Shown: positions 44,688 to 53,539, numbered from the stretch's first letter. The stretch: DNA of 64,000 bases from Chelatococcus reniformis (GCF_014640075.1 NZ_BMGG01000001.1:372001-436000), one strand, 5' to 3'. Numbers and translations: made by a program. Notes: generated by a model from the sequence alone, not told the origin.

Positions 44688-45412
44688 TGCTGCGGCTGGA
44701 GGGCATCGGCCATCGCTTCGGCGGCCTGGAGGTGCTGCGCCGGATCGACACCTCGGTCGCTGCCGGCGAACTCGTCGGCCTGATCGGGCCCAACGGCGCG
44801 GGCAAGACCACCCTGTTCAACATCATCAGCGGCTTCGTGCGGCCGGCCACCGGCCGGGTCTTCTTCGAAGGCCGGGACGTCACCGGCTGGAAGCCCAACG
44901 TGCTGGCGGCGCTCGGGTTGGTGCGCACCTTCCAGGGCGCGCGGGTCTTCCCCAATCTCACGGTGAAAGAGAGCCTCGCGATCGCCCGCCGTCCGGTGAA
45001 GGGCCGTCAGGGCGATGCCGCCGCGCGGGTCATTGCCACGGCGCAGCAGCTGTTCGACCTCGACGCCCACGCGGGCGAGGAAGCGGGCTCGCTGCCGAGT
45101 GGATTGATGCGCGTGCTGGGTATCGCCATGGCGTTGTCGACCGGCGCCCACGTGCTGTTGCTGGACGAGCCCGCCGCCGGGCTGAGCGGCGAGGAGATGG
45201 AGCATCTCCAGGAGGTGATCCGGCAGTTGCACCAGGCCGGCACGACGATCGTGGTCGTCGATCATAACCTGCACTTCCTCATGGGGCTGGTGACCCGCGC
45301 CATCGTCCTCGATTCCGGCATGCTGATCGCCGACGGCCCGCCCGAGGCGGTTACCGCCGATCCCCGCGTCGTCGAAGCCTATCTGGGAGCCGCCGACCTT
45401 GCTGACGGTTGA
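44687..45412 (+). CDS. Liv-type ABC ATPase LivG, module 2
   Basis: A 241-residue ATPase: Walker A GPNGAGKTT (about residue 37), Q-loop region LVRTFQGARVFPNLTV, relaxed signature LPSGLMRVLGIAMALSTGA, Walker B VLLLDEPAAGLSG and switch His in VVVDHNLHFL. The Leu-Pro-Ser-Gly signature departs from LSGGQ, as in other LivG proteins. Its last 14 bases overlap the livF gene. Confidence 0.86.
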   Translation: MLRLEGIGHRFGGLEVLRRIDTSVAAGELVGLIGPNGAGKTTLFNIISGFVRPATGRVFFEGRDVTGWKPNVLAALGLVRTFQGARVFPNLTVKESLAIARRPVKGRQGDAAARVIATAQQLFDLDAHAGEEAGSLPSGLMRVLGIAMALSTGAHVLLLDEPAAGLSGEEMEHLQEVIRQLHQAGTTIVVVDHNLHFLMGLVTRAIVLDSGMLIADGPPEAVTADPRVVEAYLGAADLADG

Positions 45413-46097
45413 GAACCTGAAGGTCGCCTACGGGCGCGTCGAAGCCGTCCGCGGCGTCTCCTTCGCTGTCCCGGCGGGGCAGATCGCGGCGCTGATCGGA
45501 GCCAACGGCGCGGGCAAGAGCAGCACGCTCAACGCGCTCACCGGGCTGGTGCGCTGCCGCGGCAAGATCGCCGAGGGGGACATCCGCTTCGATGGGCTGG
45601 CGACCGACGCCATCGTGCGCCACGGCGTCGTACAGGTGGCGCAGGGCCGCCAGCTGTTTCCGCTGATGAGCGTGCGCGAGAACCTGGAGCTCGGGGCCTT
45701 CCTGCGCTCGGCGGCGGACAAGCGGCGGCGGCTCGACGAATTGATGGCGCGCTTTCCGCTGCTCGCCGAACGGGCCGAGCAGGCCGCCGGCACCCTGAGC
45801 GGCGGCGAGCAGCAGCTCGTGGCCATCGCCCGCGCGCTGATGGCGGAGCCGCGCATCCTGCTCATCGACGAGCCTTGCCTGGGGCTGGCGCCGATCATGA
45901 TCCGCCGCGTGGCCGCGGTGCTGCGCGACCTTCACGCCGCGGGCCTCACCATCCTGATCGCCGAGCAGAACGCCTCGTTCGCGACCGCCATCGCCGAGCA
46001 CCTGCTCGTCATGGAGAACGGCCGCATCACCCAGGCCGGGCCGCCGGCCGCGGTGATGGCGCACGCGGACGTGCGCCGCGCCTACCTCGGTATCTGA
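45399..46097 (+). CDS. Liv-type ABC ATPase LivF, module 2, TTG start
   Basis: A 232-residue ATPase: Walker A GANGAGKSS (about residue 36), VAQGRQLFPLMSV, signature LSGGEQQLVAIARAL, Walker B ILLIDEPCLGLAP and LIAEQNASFA. The only start that keeps the LivF N-terminus (MLTVENLKVAYG) is TTG at 45399, with GGGAG about 10 bases upstream; this rare start and the 14-base overlap with livG suggest coupled, possibly reduced, translation. It is followed after 23 bases by ketosynthase 2. Confidence 0.85.
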   Translation: MLTVENLKVAYGRVEAVRGVSFAVPAGQIAALIGANGAGKSSTLNALTGLVRCRGKIAEGDIRFDGLATDAIVRHGVVQVAQGRQLFPLMSVRENLELGAFLRSAADKRRRLDELMARFPLLAERAEQAAGTLSGGEQQLVAIARALMAEPRILLIDEPCLGLAPIMIRRVAAVLRDLHAAGLTILIAEQNASFATAIAEHLLVMENGRITQAGPPAAVMAHADVRRAYLGI

Positions 46098-46120
46098 GCC
46101 CGTACGAAGGAGACCCTGAC

Positions 46121-47377
46121 ATGCACGACGTCGCCATCACCGGAACCGGTGTCGTCTCCGCCCTCGGCGTCGGCTCCCGCACCTTCCACAACCAGCTCAT
46201 GGCCGGCGCCAGCGCCATCCGCGAGGCGCCCTGGCACAGGAAGGAGAGCCGCGAGCCGTCGTGGTGGGCAATCGTGCGCGACTTCCGCCCGTCCGACTGG
46301 ATGAGCGACCGGGTCGTGGACGGCACTGACCTGTTCGCCCAGTTCGCCCTCGCCGCCGCCAAGCAGGCCATGGATGAAGCGGGCCTCGGCGCGCTCGATC
46401 CGCTGCGCACCGGCGTGGTGCACGGCACCAGCATCGGCGGGGCCCGCGCCCTTATGAAGGCGCAATACGCCCTCGACACCGAAGGGCCGCAGGCGGTGCC
46501 GCGCAAGACCGAGATCCAGATCTACCCCAACATGGCGGCGTCGCAGATCGCCATGGCCTACGGCCTGCACGGGCCGAGCCTGACGGTGACCACCGCATGC
46601 GCCTCCTCCCTCGACGCCATCGGCACGGCCGCGCACATGATCTCGAGCGGCCGCGCCGACGTGATCATCGCCGGCGGCACCGAAGGCGGCCTCGCCGGCG
46701 CCGACGGCCGGCCGGAGAACGGGTTCGTGCCGGCGCTCTACTACACCAGCACGCTCTACGGCATGGTGGCGCCGCGCGACGAGCCGCGGCTCGCGATGAT
46801 GCCGTTCGACCTCAAGCGCAAGGGCATCGTCGTCGGCGAAGGGTCGGCCATGCTGGTGCTGGAACGCGGCGAACACGCCCGTGCCCGCGGCGCCCCCATC
46901 CTGGGCTACGTGCGCGGCTACGGCTCGCTCGCCGACGCCTACCACCCCTCCTCGCCCGATCCGAGCGGCATCTGGGAGGCGCGGGCCATGGAACTGGCGC
47001 TCGCCGACGCCGGCATCCCCGCTGAGGACGTCGATGCGCTGATCGCCCACGCCACCGGCACGCCGAAGGGCGACGAAGCGGAGATCCTCGCCATCAACAA
47101 GGTGCACGGCGACCGCAAGCAGCCGCTGCCGGTGGCCTCGATCAAGGGCCACCTCGGCCACAGCGGCGCCTCCTCGGGCTGCATGGGCCTGATCACCGGC
47201 CTCATCGGCATGGACGAGGGCCGCTTCGTCTACACCGGCAACACCGACGAGCCCGACCGCGAAGCGCGCTTCGACATCGTCATCCGCGCGCCGCGGGCCA
47301 CCAAAGTGAGGACGTTGCAGGCCAACTCTTTCGGCTTCGGCGGCCAGAATGCCTCCGTGGTGGTGACGCGGGATTAG
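46121..47377 (+). CDS. Stand-alone beta-ketoacyl synthase, copy 2
   Basis: A 418-residue FabF-like enzyme, the same length as copy 1. Cys160 in TTACASSLDAIGTA and the two catalytic His residues (AHATGTPKGD, KGHLGHSGASSG) are conserved. It differs from copy 1 mainly in the N-terminal 60 residues and the region after residue 190. AAGGAG precedes the ATG by 8 bases. It closes the second module. The TAG stop (47375-47377) is part of a family A hairpin repeat. Role as for copy 1: likely condensation or cleavage of an acyl thioester formed by the module ligase; unproven. Confidence 0.85.
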   Translation: MHDVAITGTGVVSALGVGSRTFHNQLMAGASAIREAPWHRKESREPSWWAIVRDFRPSDWMSDRVVDGTDLFAQFALAAAKQAMDEAGLGALDPLRTGVVHGTSIGGARALMKAQYALDTEGPQAVPRKTEIQIYPNMAASQIAMAYGLHGPSLTVTTACASSLDAIGTAAHMISSGRADVIIAGGTEGGLAGADGRPENGFVPALYYTSTLYGMVAPRDEPRLAMMPFDLKRKGIVVGEGSAMLVLERGEHARARGAPILGYVRGYGSLADAYHPSSPDPSGIWEARAMELALADAGIPAEDVDALIAHATGTPKGDEAEILAINKVHGDRKQPLPVASIKGHLGHSGASSGCMGLITGLIGMDEGRFVYTGNTDEPDREARFDIVIRAPRATKVRTLQANSFGFGGQNASVVVTRD

Positions 47378-47478
47378 AGCGTTTTCGAGCGAAGTGGCCG
47401 CCGGTTCGCGTGATGAAGACGCTATAAATTAAACACATAGAGCATTTCGAAGATTCGAAGAAACTCAGAAATGCTCTA
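47375..47478. repeat. Two-hairpin REP-like element, family A, copy 2
   Basis: A 104-base element that matches the one at 11369-11472 with scattered changes: TAGAGCGTTTTCGAGCGAAG at the left and TAGAGCATTTC pairing with GAAATGCTCTA at the right. The first hairpin is partly decayed (GAAGACGC instead of GAAAACGC). It starts on the stop codon of ketosynthase 2. Confidence 0.8.
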
Positions 47479-47576
47479 AGCATCGAGCCAGACAAGCGGC
47501 CAGACGGCGGACCGTTTGCTGGGCCAGCCCTGGCCGTGCCATGGTCGCCTCCCGCCCAGCAATGCCACGACCTTCG

Positions 47577-48132
47577 ATGACGACGCAGGCAAGCAAGCAG
47601 GATCCGCGCCTCGAATCGGCGTTTTGCGCCATCCAGGCGATCGACTATACGGTCATTTTCACCCGCGACATGGCGGCGATGCGCCGCTTCTACGAGGACA
47701 CCATCGGCTTTTCGATCATACGAGAGCTCTCACCGGCTGGATCGATTATCGAGTACGAGGCAACACCTGGCGTTGGCCAAGCCAAGCCTCACCGCGGCGG
47801 ACACGCAGGCGCCCCTGGGCAGCGCCTCCCTTCAGCTGGCATTCAAGGTCGCCGCGCCTCAGGTCGATCAATGTGCCGCCGAGCTTGTCCGCCACGGCGT
47901 CGAGTTGGTTACGCCGCCCGCCGACCGAGCCTTTGGCCATCGCACGCTGTACTTCCGCGATCCGGACGCAAATCTGTTGGAAGTGTTTGCCGATATTAAG
48001 CCAAGGCCTGAACTGCCCTCGGCCAATGTCCGCGACCGTGACGCCAAGCGCGACACCGGGAACGGGCTGTCTTTGCCATCCGCGCCCGGCCGCGCAAGGG
48101 CTCGTACGAGCTTGACCGGGATGATAGGGTAA
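47577..48132 (+). pseudogene. VOC/glyoxalase-family gene with two frameshifts
   Basis: The frame from ATG 47577 gives AIDYTVIFTRDMAAMRRFYE and GFSIIREL; a second frame gives GWIDYRVRGNT; a third gives LAKPSLTAADTQAPLGSAS through FGHRTLYFRDPDANLLEVFA. Joined, these make one vicinal-oxygen-chelate domain. Two one-base deletions, near 47735 and 47768, would explain it. Either a recent pseudogene or sequencing error; the remaining sequence is well preserved, which points to a very recent event. The gap 47479-47576 holds nothing else. Confidence 0.7.
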
Positions 48133-48203
48133 AGCATCGCTTTCGCGCAGTGCTCCAAGTGTTGAGCGGCAATTCCTATGACGGGAATGAAGCTGGATCG
48201 AAC

Positions 48204-51158
48204 ATGAAAGATCGTTCTGTCATCTCGACTGCACGGTCGTACGCCTTCGGCGCGTTTGTCGTCGTTCCCGAGCAGCAACTCCTTTTGCAGAATGGGACGG
48301 CAGTTCGCATCGGAGGCCGCGCGCTGGACATTCTGACGACCTTGGTCGAGCAGGCGGGAGAGCTGGTGAGCAAGGACGATCTGCTGTCCCGCGTCTGGCC
48401 CGCCACCGTCGTCGACGAAAGCAACTTGAAGGTCAATGTCGCCGCGCTTCGGCGAACCCTCGGGGAGGGATCGGCCGGTGCGCGCTACATCGCGACGGTG
48501 AGCGGCAGGGGCTATCGGTTCGTCGCCCCTGTCCGAGCCTCGGGTCAACGCGCTCCATTGCGTGACATCGTTCGCCCACCGCCACGCACCCACAATCTAC
48601 CGGCGCCAGCGACGCGGATCATCGGACGAGACGACACGGTCGACATCATCGACCGCCAGCTGGAGGAAACTCGACTGCTGACGATCGTCGGTGACGGCGG
48701 CATCGGCAAGACCACGGTTGCGCTCGCGCTCGCCGAGCGTGCAATCGTGTCTTTCGAACACGGCGTCTGGTTCGTCGATCTCGCCTCCGTGGGCGATCCG
48801 ATGCTCGTGCCGGCCACGATCGCGGGCACCATCGGGCTCACGGTGCATTCAGCAGAGGTGCATACCGCACTGCGCGCCTTTCTGCGCGAGCGAGAGCTCA
48901 TGCTCGTCCTCGACAATTGCGAGCACCTCGTCGCCGCAGTGGCTGTATCCGTCGAAAGGATACTTGCTGACGCGGCGCGGGTGCGTGTCCTCGCGACGAG
49001 CCGCGAGCCGCTCCGGGCGAGAGGGGAAAGAATCTTTCGCCTCTCGCCTCTTGCGACGCCGCCGAACGCTCCGGGCCTCACGGCAGCCGACGCCATGGCC
49101 TTCCCGGCGATCGAGCTGTTCGTCGAGCGTGCCGCCGCGAGCGCGGGCGGCTTCACATTGACCGACACGGATGCACCGGTCGTCGCCGAGATCTGCGGTC
49201 GGCTCGATGGAATGGCGCTCGCCATCGAACTTGCGGCTACACGTCTCGATACTTTTCGGGTTCGCGAGCTGCTGGACTTGCTCGACGACCGATTTCGTCT
49301 CTTGAGGGGGTGGCGCACTGCCCCGGAACGCCATCAAACTCTGACCGCCACACTGGACTGGAGCTACAATCTCCTGCCCGACAGCGAGAAGACCATCCTG
49401 CGGCGACTGTCGGTATTCGCAGGCCCTTTCAGTCTTGAATCCGCCTGTGCCGTGTCTGCTGTCGACGACGGATCACGTGTCGCGCCGGTTGCGGACGTGG
49501 CAAATCTCGTAGCCAAATCGCTCGTGGCGGCTGACACCGTGCCTGTCGCAACCCGCTATCGTCTGCTCGACACGACCCGCGGCTACGCTCGGCGAAAGCT
49601 GTCGGAAAGTGGCGAGCTCGACGCCATTCGCCAACGTTACGCGGAGCACCTTCGCGACCGGGCCGAGCGGGCCGAAGCGGAGTGGGAGACACGACCGACC
49701 GCGGAGTGGCTTGCCCTCTACGGGCGCGACGTCGACGACATTCGCAGCGCACTGAATTGGGCCTTCGGATCCTGCAGCATCTCCGTCGGCGTCGCGCTAA
49801 CCGTGGCTGCCATTCCGTTCTGGGAGCATTTGTCGCTCGTCGACGAGTGTCGCACGAGCGTTGAACGCGCGCTCGCATCCATCCCGGGTGGATCGCGGCA
49901 CAATCGCGATCGGATGAAACTTCTCACGGCGCTCGGCACCACGCTCTTACATACGCGAGGTCCGCTGCCCGACGTAAAGGACGCCTGGACGACGGCGCTC
50001 CGGCTCGCGGAGCAGCTCGGCGACCACGCGTATCAGCTGCGGTGCCTCTGGGGGCTCTGCGACTACCATACTTGGACCGGCGCCCACCAATCGGCGCTGA
50101 CGATCGCGCATAGGATCCGCGCCATCGCGAACGAGCGGAAGGATTTGGCCGCCAGCACCAATGTCGAGAGGCAGACGGGAACCGCCCTGCGCTATCTGGG
50201 GGAAACGGCCGATGCGCGCCGAAGCCTGGAGCGCATGATCAGTCGATATGTTCCGCCGGTCGCGCGGTCGGACATCGCTCGGTTCCAGCTCGACCCGCGG
50301 TCGGCGGCCCGGGGCACCCTGGCCAACGTTCTATGGCTCCAAGGCCATCCCGATCAGGCGATCGCGATGGCACGGCGGCAACTGGAGGAGGCGCGAGCCG
50401 CGGACCATGCTTTGGCACTGTGCAATGCGCTCGTGCACGCCGCATGTCCCATCGCACTCCTGGTTGGCGATCTGAGCGACGCGGAACGGCTTCTGGCAAT
50501 GATCGAGAGCCATGTGGCCAAGCATGCCATGACCGTTTGGAGCGCCATGGGACTGTGCCTGCGCGGCGAGTGGCTCCTCAAATCCGGCGACGCGGCCGGA
50601 CTGGCCGCGCTTCGCCGTGCGCTCGACCAGCTCTGCCAGACGGGATTTCGCATGCGCTATCCCGCCCACCTCGGTGCTTTGGCCGAAGGGCTCGCCGCTC
50701 ACGGCGACGTCGGCGCCGCACACGCCGCAATCGATGACGCCATCGCCCTGTCGGCGGACAGCGGTGAAGTCTGGTGCATGGCAGAATTGCTGCGCATCAA
50801 AGGCAATATTCTGTATTTGGAGGACGGCACGCGAACGACCCGGGCCGCGGCGGATCAGTACCTGCAGGCCCTCGAATGGGCGCGCCGTCAAGGTGCGCTG
50901 TCGTGGGAGCTACGCGGGGCCATCAGCCTCGCCGAGCTCTGGCATCGATCGGGCGCGAGCGAGCAAGCGCGAAACCTGCTGTCGTCGACATATGTCCGCT
51001 TCGAGGAAGGATTTGGGACCCGCGATGTGCTGAGGGCGCGCGCGCTCCTCGACGAATTGCGCAAAGCTGGCGACGGCCGGCCCAGGGCCGATTCACCGAA
51101 TTTTACCGCCATTAACGAGCGGCGGGGCCCCGACCTAACTAAGCTTGGACGTGCCTGA
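48204..51158 (+). CDS. Winged-helix, NB-ARC-type ATPase and TPR regulator
   Basis: A 984-residue SARP/AfsR-like regulator. Residues about 8-105 are an OmpR/PhoB-type winged helix (ALDILTTLVEQAGELVSKDDL, SGRGYRFVAPV). An NTPase follows, with Walker A VGDGGIGKTTVALALA (Lys near 169), Walker B LMLVLDNCEHLV, VLATSREPLRARGE and GRLDGMALAIELAATRL, typical of STAND/NB-ARC proteins. The second half (about 480-960) is helical repeat, probably TPR. It would act as a large DNA-binding switch in the cytosol. ATG at 48204 matches the homology; 48150 is a GTG alternative. The neighbouring VOC and ABM genes are candidate targets. Confidence 0.87.
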   Translation: MKDRSVISTARSYAFGAFVVVPEQQLLLQNGTAVRIGGRALDILTTLVEQAGELVSKDDLLSRVWPATVVDESNLKVNVAALRRTLGEGSAGARYIATVSGRGYRFVAPVRASGQRAPLRDIVRPPPRTHNLPAPATRIIGRDDTVDIIDRQLEETRLLTIVGDGGIGKTTVALALAERAIVSFEHGVWFVDLASVGDPMLVPATIAGTIGLTVHSAEVHTALRAFLRERELMLVLDNCEHLVAAVAVSVERILADAARVRVLATSREPLRARGERIFRLSPLATPPNAPGLTAADAMAFPAIELFVERAAASAGGFTLTDTDAPVVAEICGRLDGMALAIELAATRLDTFRVRELLDLLDDRFRLLRGWRTAPERHQTLTATLDWSYNLLPDSEKTILRRLSVFAGPFSLESACAVSAVDDGSRVAPVADVANLVAKSLVAADTVPVATRYRLLDTTRGYARRKLSESGELDAIRQRYAEHLRDRAERAEAEWETRPTAEWLALYGRDVDDIRSALNWAFGSCSISVGVALTVAAIPFWEHLSLVDECRTSVERALASIPGGSRHNRDRMKLLTALGTTLLHTRGPLPDVKDAWTTALRLAEQLGDHAYQLRCLWGLCDYHTWTGAHQSALTIAHRIRAIANERKDLAASTNVERQTGTALRYLGETADARRSLERMISRYVPPVARSDIARFQLDPRSAARGTLANVLWLQGHPDQAIAMARRQLEEARAADHALALCNALVHAACPIALLVGDLSDAERLLAMIESHVAKHAMTVWSAMGLCLRGEWLLKSGDAAGLAALRRALDQLCQTGFRMRYPAHLGALAEGLAAHGDVGAAHAAIDDAIALSADSGEVWCMAELLRIKGNILYLEDGTRTTRAAADQYLQALEWARRQGALSWELRGAISLAELWHRSGASEQARNLLSSTYVRFEEGFGTRDVLRARALLDELRKAGDGRPRADSPNFTAINERRGPDLTKLGRA

Positions 51159-51192
51159 ACCAGCGGCGGCGCCGCGGAACGCGGGAGATGAC

Positions 51193-52173
51193 ATGTCCGA
51201 CGAGCGGAGCGATGCCGATGATCCGTTGCATGACCCCAAAGAGTGTGCACCGCTGCATCGGCAAGATCATTCTCAAGACAAAGTCTTGAATCGGGATGAT
51301 GATTCCAGGGAAGAGGATGCCGTTCCGGCAAGGCCTGATCGCCGGGCGATCCTGCGGGCCGCGGGCGCCGCAGCCATCGGCGGCGTAGCCGTCACGGCCC
51401 CGGCAATGCCTCGTCCCGCCGCCGCCCAGCCTGCGCCGAGCCCGAGCAACGCCTTGGGAGCCCGCAACAATGCGCCGCTCGGCGCCCGGCTCCAAGGGGT
51501 CCAGCATTTCGGCCTGACGGTCCAGAACATGGACCGGGCGTTCGCATTTTACACCGAAGTGCTCGGCGGCAACGAGGTGATGCGCGATGGCGACTTTCAT
51601 GGCGAGAAAATCCACAACACGTTGCTGACCGATCAGGAGATCCTCGCGCGCGAGCGGAAGGTCAATCCGCGAACGATCGGCGTGCCGGACCTGAAGGGCG
51701 GGGGGCAGCGCCTCGACGTGCGCTTCGTGCAGTTCGACAATGTCGTGATCGAACTTCTGCAATATCGCGATGCCCGGCAGCCCATGGGGAGCGGCGACAG
51801 CTTTGCCGAGCCGCGAGACCATATGAGCCCGGCGTATCCGCGGTCGATGCACATCTGCTTCTACATTCGCGACGATGTGGACTTCAACAAGTTCATCCAC
51901 GACCTTGAGGTGGAATCGGCGCGGCGCGGCATGACACAAGTGAAAGCCAACCGCGTGATCACAGTGACGTCCGAGAGGGAGCGGCAAGCCGCGCCGATCG
52001 ACGCCAATACCAACAAGATCACCGAGGGCCAATCGAACGGCTGGTCGCTCATCTACTGCAAGGGGCCGGAGGGCGAGCAACTCGAGTTCGTTCAGGCGCT
52101 CGGGCCCGTAAAGAAGACGTTCGAGGATGCCATCGAAGCCCGTCGGCGTCTCGTGGCAGCGAGCGGGGGCTGA
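51193..52173 (+). CDS. Exported VOC-family (glyoxalase/dioxygenase-like) protein
   Basis: A 326-residue protein. An unusually long acidic leader (about 50 residues) precedes a twin-arginine-like signal (PDRRAILRAAGAAAIGGVAV). The mature part has VOC features: LQGVQHFGLTVQNMDRAFAFYTEVLGG (about residues 100-126) and QLEFVQALG near the end. Metal ligands would be the His of QHFGL, the acidic residue of FVQ-type strands and a Glu near the C-terminus; they are only partly convincing. Ends with a charged tail. It follows the large regulator by 34 bases. Confidence 0.7.
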   Translation: MSDERSDADDPLHDPKECAPLHRQDHSQDKVLNRDDDSREEDAVPARPDRRAILRAAGAAAIGGVAVTAPAMPRPAAAQPAPSPSNALGARNNAPLGARLQGVQHFGLTVQNMDRAFAFYTEVLGGNEVMRDGDFHGEKIHNTLLTDQEILARERKVNPRTIGVPDLKGGGQRLDVRFVQFDNVVIELLQYRDARQPMGSGDSFAEPRDHMSPAYPRSMHICFYIRDDVDFNKFIHDLEVESARRGMTQVKANRVITVTSERERQAAPIDANTNKITEGQSNGWSLIYCKGPEGEQLEFVQALGPVKKTFEDAIEARRRLVAASGG

Positions 52174-52356
52174 CGACGCGCGGGCCGGCGGCCGGCGGGC
52201 AGGAGGCCAAGGGTAAGCCAGGTCTTCGTCTTACTCGGACCTTTCCGTCAATTACGATCTGTCGAGGAACCGCCAAGTCTTATTTTGCAACACGTCCCGA
52301 CGTGCACCGGCCGGTGAACGCTCGTGCGTCCCCGAGAACTTGAGGAGTGATCACTC

Positions 52357-52776
52357 ATGGCGAAGGCGAGGTGCGAGCTTGCCTGGCGTTTCATGCTTGC
52401 GGGCATTGCATGCATCGCAGGTGCAGGCTCACCGATGGCTCAGGATGGACCTGGGAGTGGCTATTCACGCGTGCAGCAGGGCACCTATTCGGTCGTCGCC
52501 GAGGTGCGGGCTAAGCCCGGCAAGGAAGCCGAACTGCGTGCCGCCACACTGCCGCTCGTCGCGCTCGTCCGCAGTGACCCGAAAAACCTCGTCTACTTCC
52601 TTCAGGAGAATCGCGACAGCCCCGGACACTTCATATTCTATGAAATATTTGCCGATCGGATTGATTTTGAGGCTCACAACACGATGCCCTACGTGAGGGA
52701 CTGGTTCGCCAAGCTGCCCGAACTCGCCGACGGCGGCGTCAAGATCATGCGGATGGAGATCCTCGGTCCGCGCTGA
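52357..52776 (+). CDS. Secreted antibiotic-biosynthesis-monooxygenase (ABM) domain protein
   Basis: A 139-residue protein with a signal peptide (FMLAGIACIAGAGSPMAQ) and one ABM domain (about residues 42-135): TYSVVAEVRAKPGKEAELRA, DPKNLVYFLQENRDSPGHF, IFYEIFADRIDFEAHNTMPY. Cofactor-free quinol or polyketide oxygenases of this fold are usually cytosolic, so the predicted export is unusual. GAGGAGTG lies upstream of the ATG. Function unknown. Confidence 0.75.
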   Translation: MAKARCELAWRFMLAGIACIAGAGSPMAQDGPGSGYSRVQQGTYSVVAEVRAKPGKEAELRAATLPLVALVRSDPKNLVYFLQENRDSPGHFIFYEIFADRIDFEAHNTMPYVRDWFAKLPELADGGVKIMRMEILGPR

Positions 52777-52925
52777 TGCTCGTTGGATACGCCCGGCGCG
52801 GGCAAGGTGACGGGGATATTGTGGCTTGGCGCGTCATGACGCCGGCATAAGGCTGGCGCTTGTTGCGGCCATGATGTGCGGTAGGGCTCGGCCGAACGGT
52901 GGAAGGAGCGATTCACGTTGCCCGG

Positions 52926-53489
52926 TCACATGGCGCCGATGCTTCGGCACCAGTCTGCAAGTGCAGTCTCGACCGAGGCCTCCGGATCACGGTCGCGTTT
53001 GAACGCCCACCAGATGAGGGCTCCCTGCCACACGCTGGCCATCTGCCATCCAAGCCGCTCGGCAAGTTCGGCTTGGTTCGTCAGCCGCCGGCCCAGGGAC
53101 TTAGCGAGATAGGTGCCCCAGGCCGATCCGCGCGCCCGAAGCACCGGATTTCGCAGATCCTCCCGCAATAGGAGCAGCCCGTCGGCGAGGCCGTACGCGG
53201 CCGCGTCGCCGGGCATGAGCCGCATCAGCATCGAGATGGCCCCCGCCGGGCTGGATGGAGCGTCCGCGTCGGCGGCGGCAGTATCCGCGTCGAGGCGATC
53301 CCAGGCGTGCAGGAGAACCGCCTCGATCAGTGCCTCGCGCGTGCCGAACCGTTGTACGAGCGTTGCGGCGGACAACCCCGCCGCCTTCGAAGCCTGGGAA
53401 AAAGTCAGCCCCTCCGGCCCCGTCATCTCCAGAACGGCCAACAGTCTGCCGAGGACAGCGTCATCCGAAATCGTCTTGCTTCGACCCAT
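52926..53489 (-). CDS. TetR-family transcriptional regulator
   Basis: A 187-residue regulator. The helix-turn-helix part is GLTFSQASKAAGLSAATLVQRFGTREALIEAVL (residues about 27-59); the C-terminal domain is helical and rich in Ala and Leu. It is divergent from the dihydrofolate-reductase-like gene, and the 50-base gap carries a strong palindrome, so it very probably represses itself and that gene. Confidence 0.85.
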   Translation of the reverse strand: MGRSKTISDDAVLGRLLAVLEMTGPEGLTFSQASKAAGLSAATLVQRFGTREALIEAVLLHAWDRLDADTAAADADAPSSPAGAISMLMRLMPGDAAAYGLADGLLLLREDLRNPVLRARGSAWGTYLAKSLGRRLTNQAELAERLGWQMASVWQGALIWWAFKRDRDPEASVETALADWCRSIGAM

Positions 53490-53496
53490 GACAGCA

Positions 53497-53522
53497 TTTA
53501 TAAACGATCATTCGTTTATAAA
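53497..53522. promoter_or_regulatory. 26-bp TetR operator-like palindrome
   Basis: TTTATAAACGA and TCGTTTATAAA are exact reverse complements separated by TCAT. The palindrome lies 7 bases from the tetR start and 17 from the start of the divergent gene, so a bound dimer would block both. AT richness in a GC-rich surrounding also fits overlapping promoter elements. Confidence 0.75.
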
Positions 53523-53539
53523 CAACGGCACCGAAGCGC

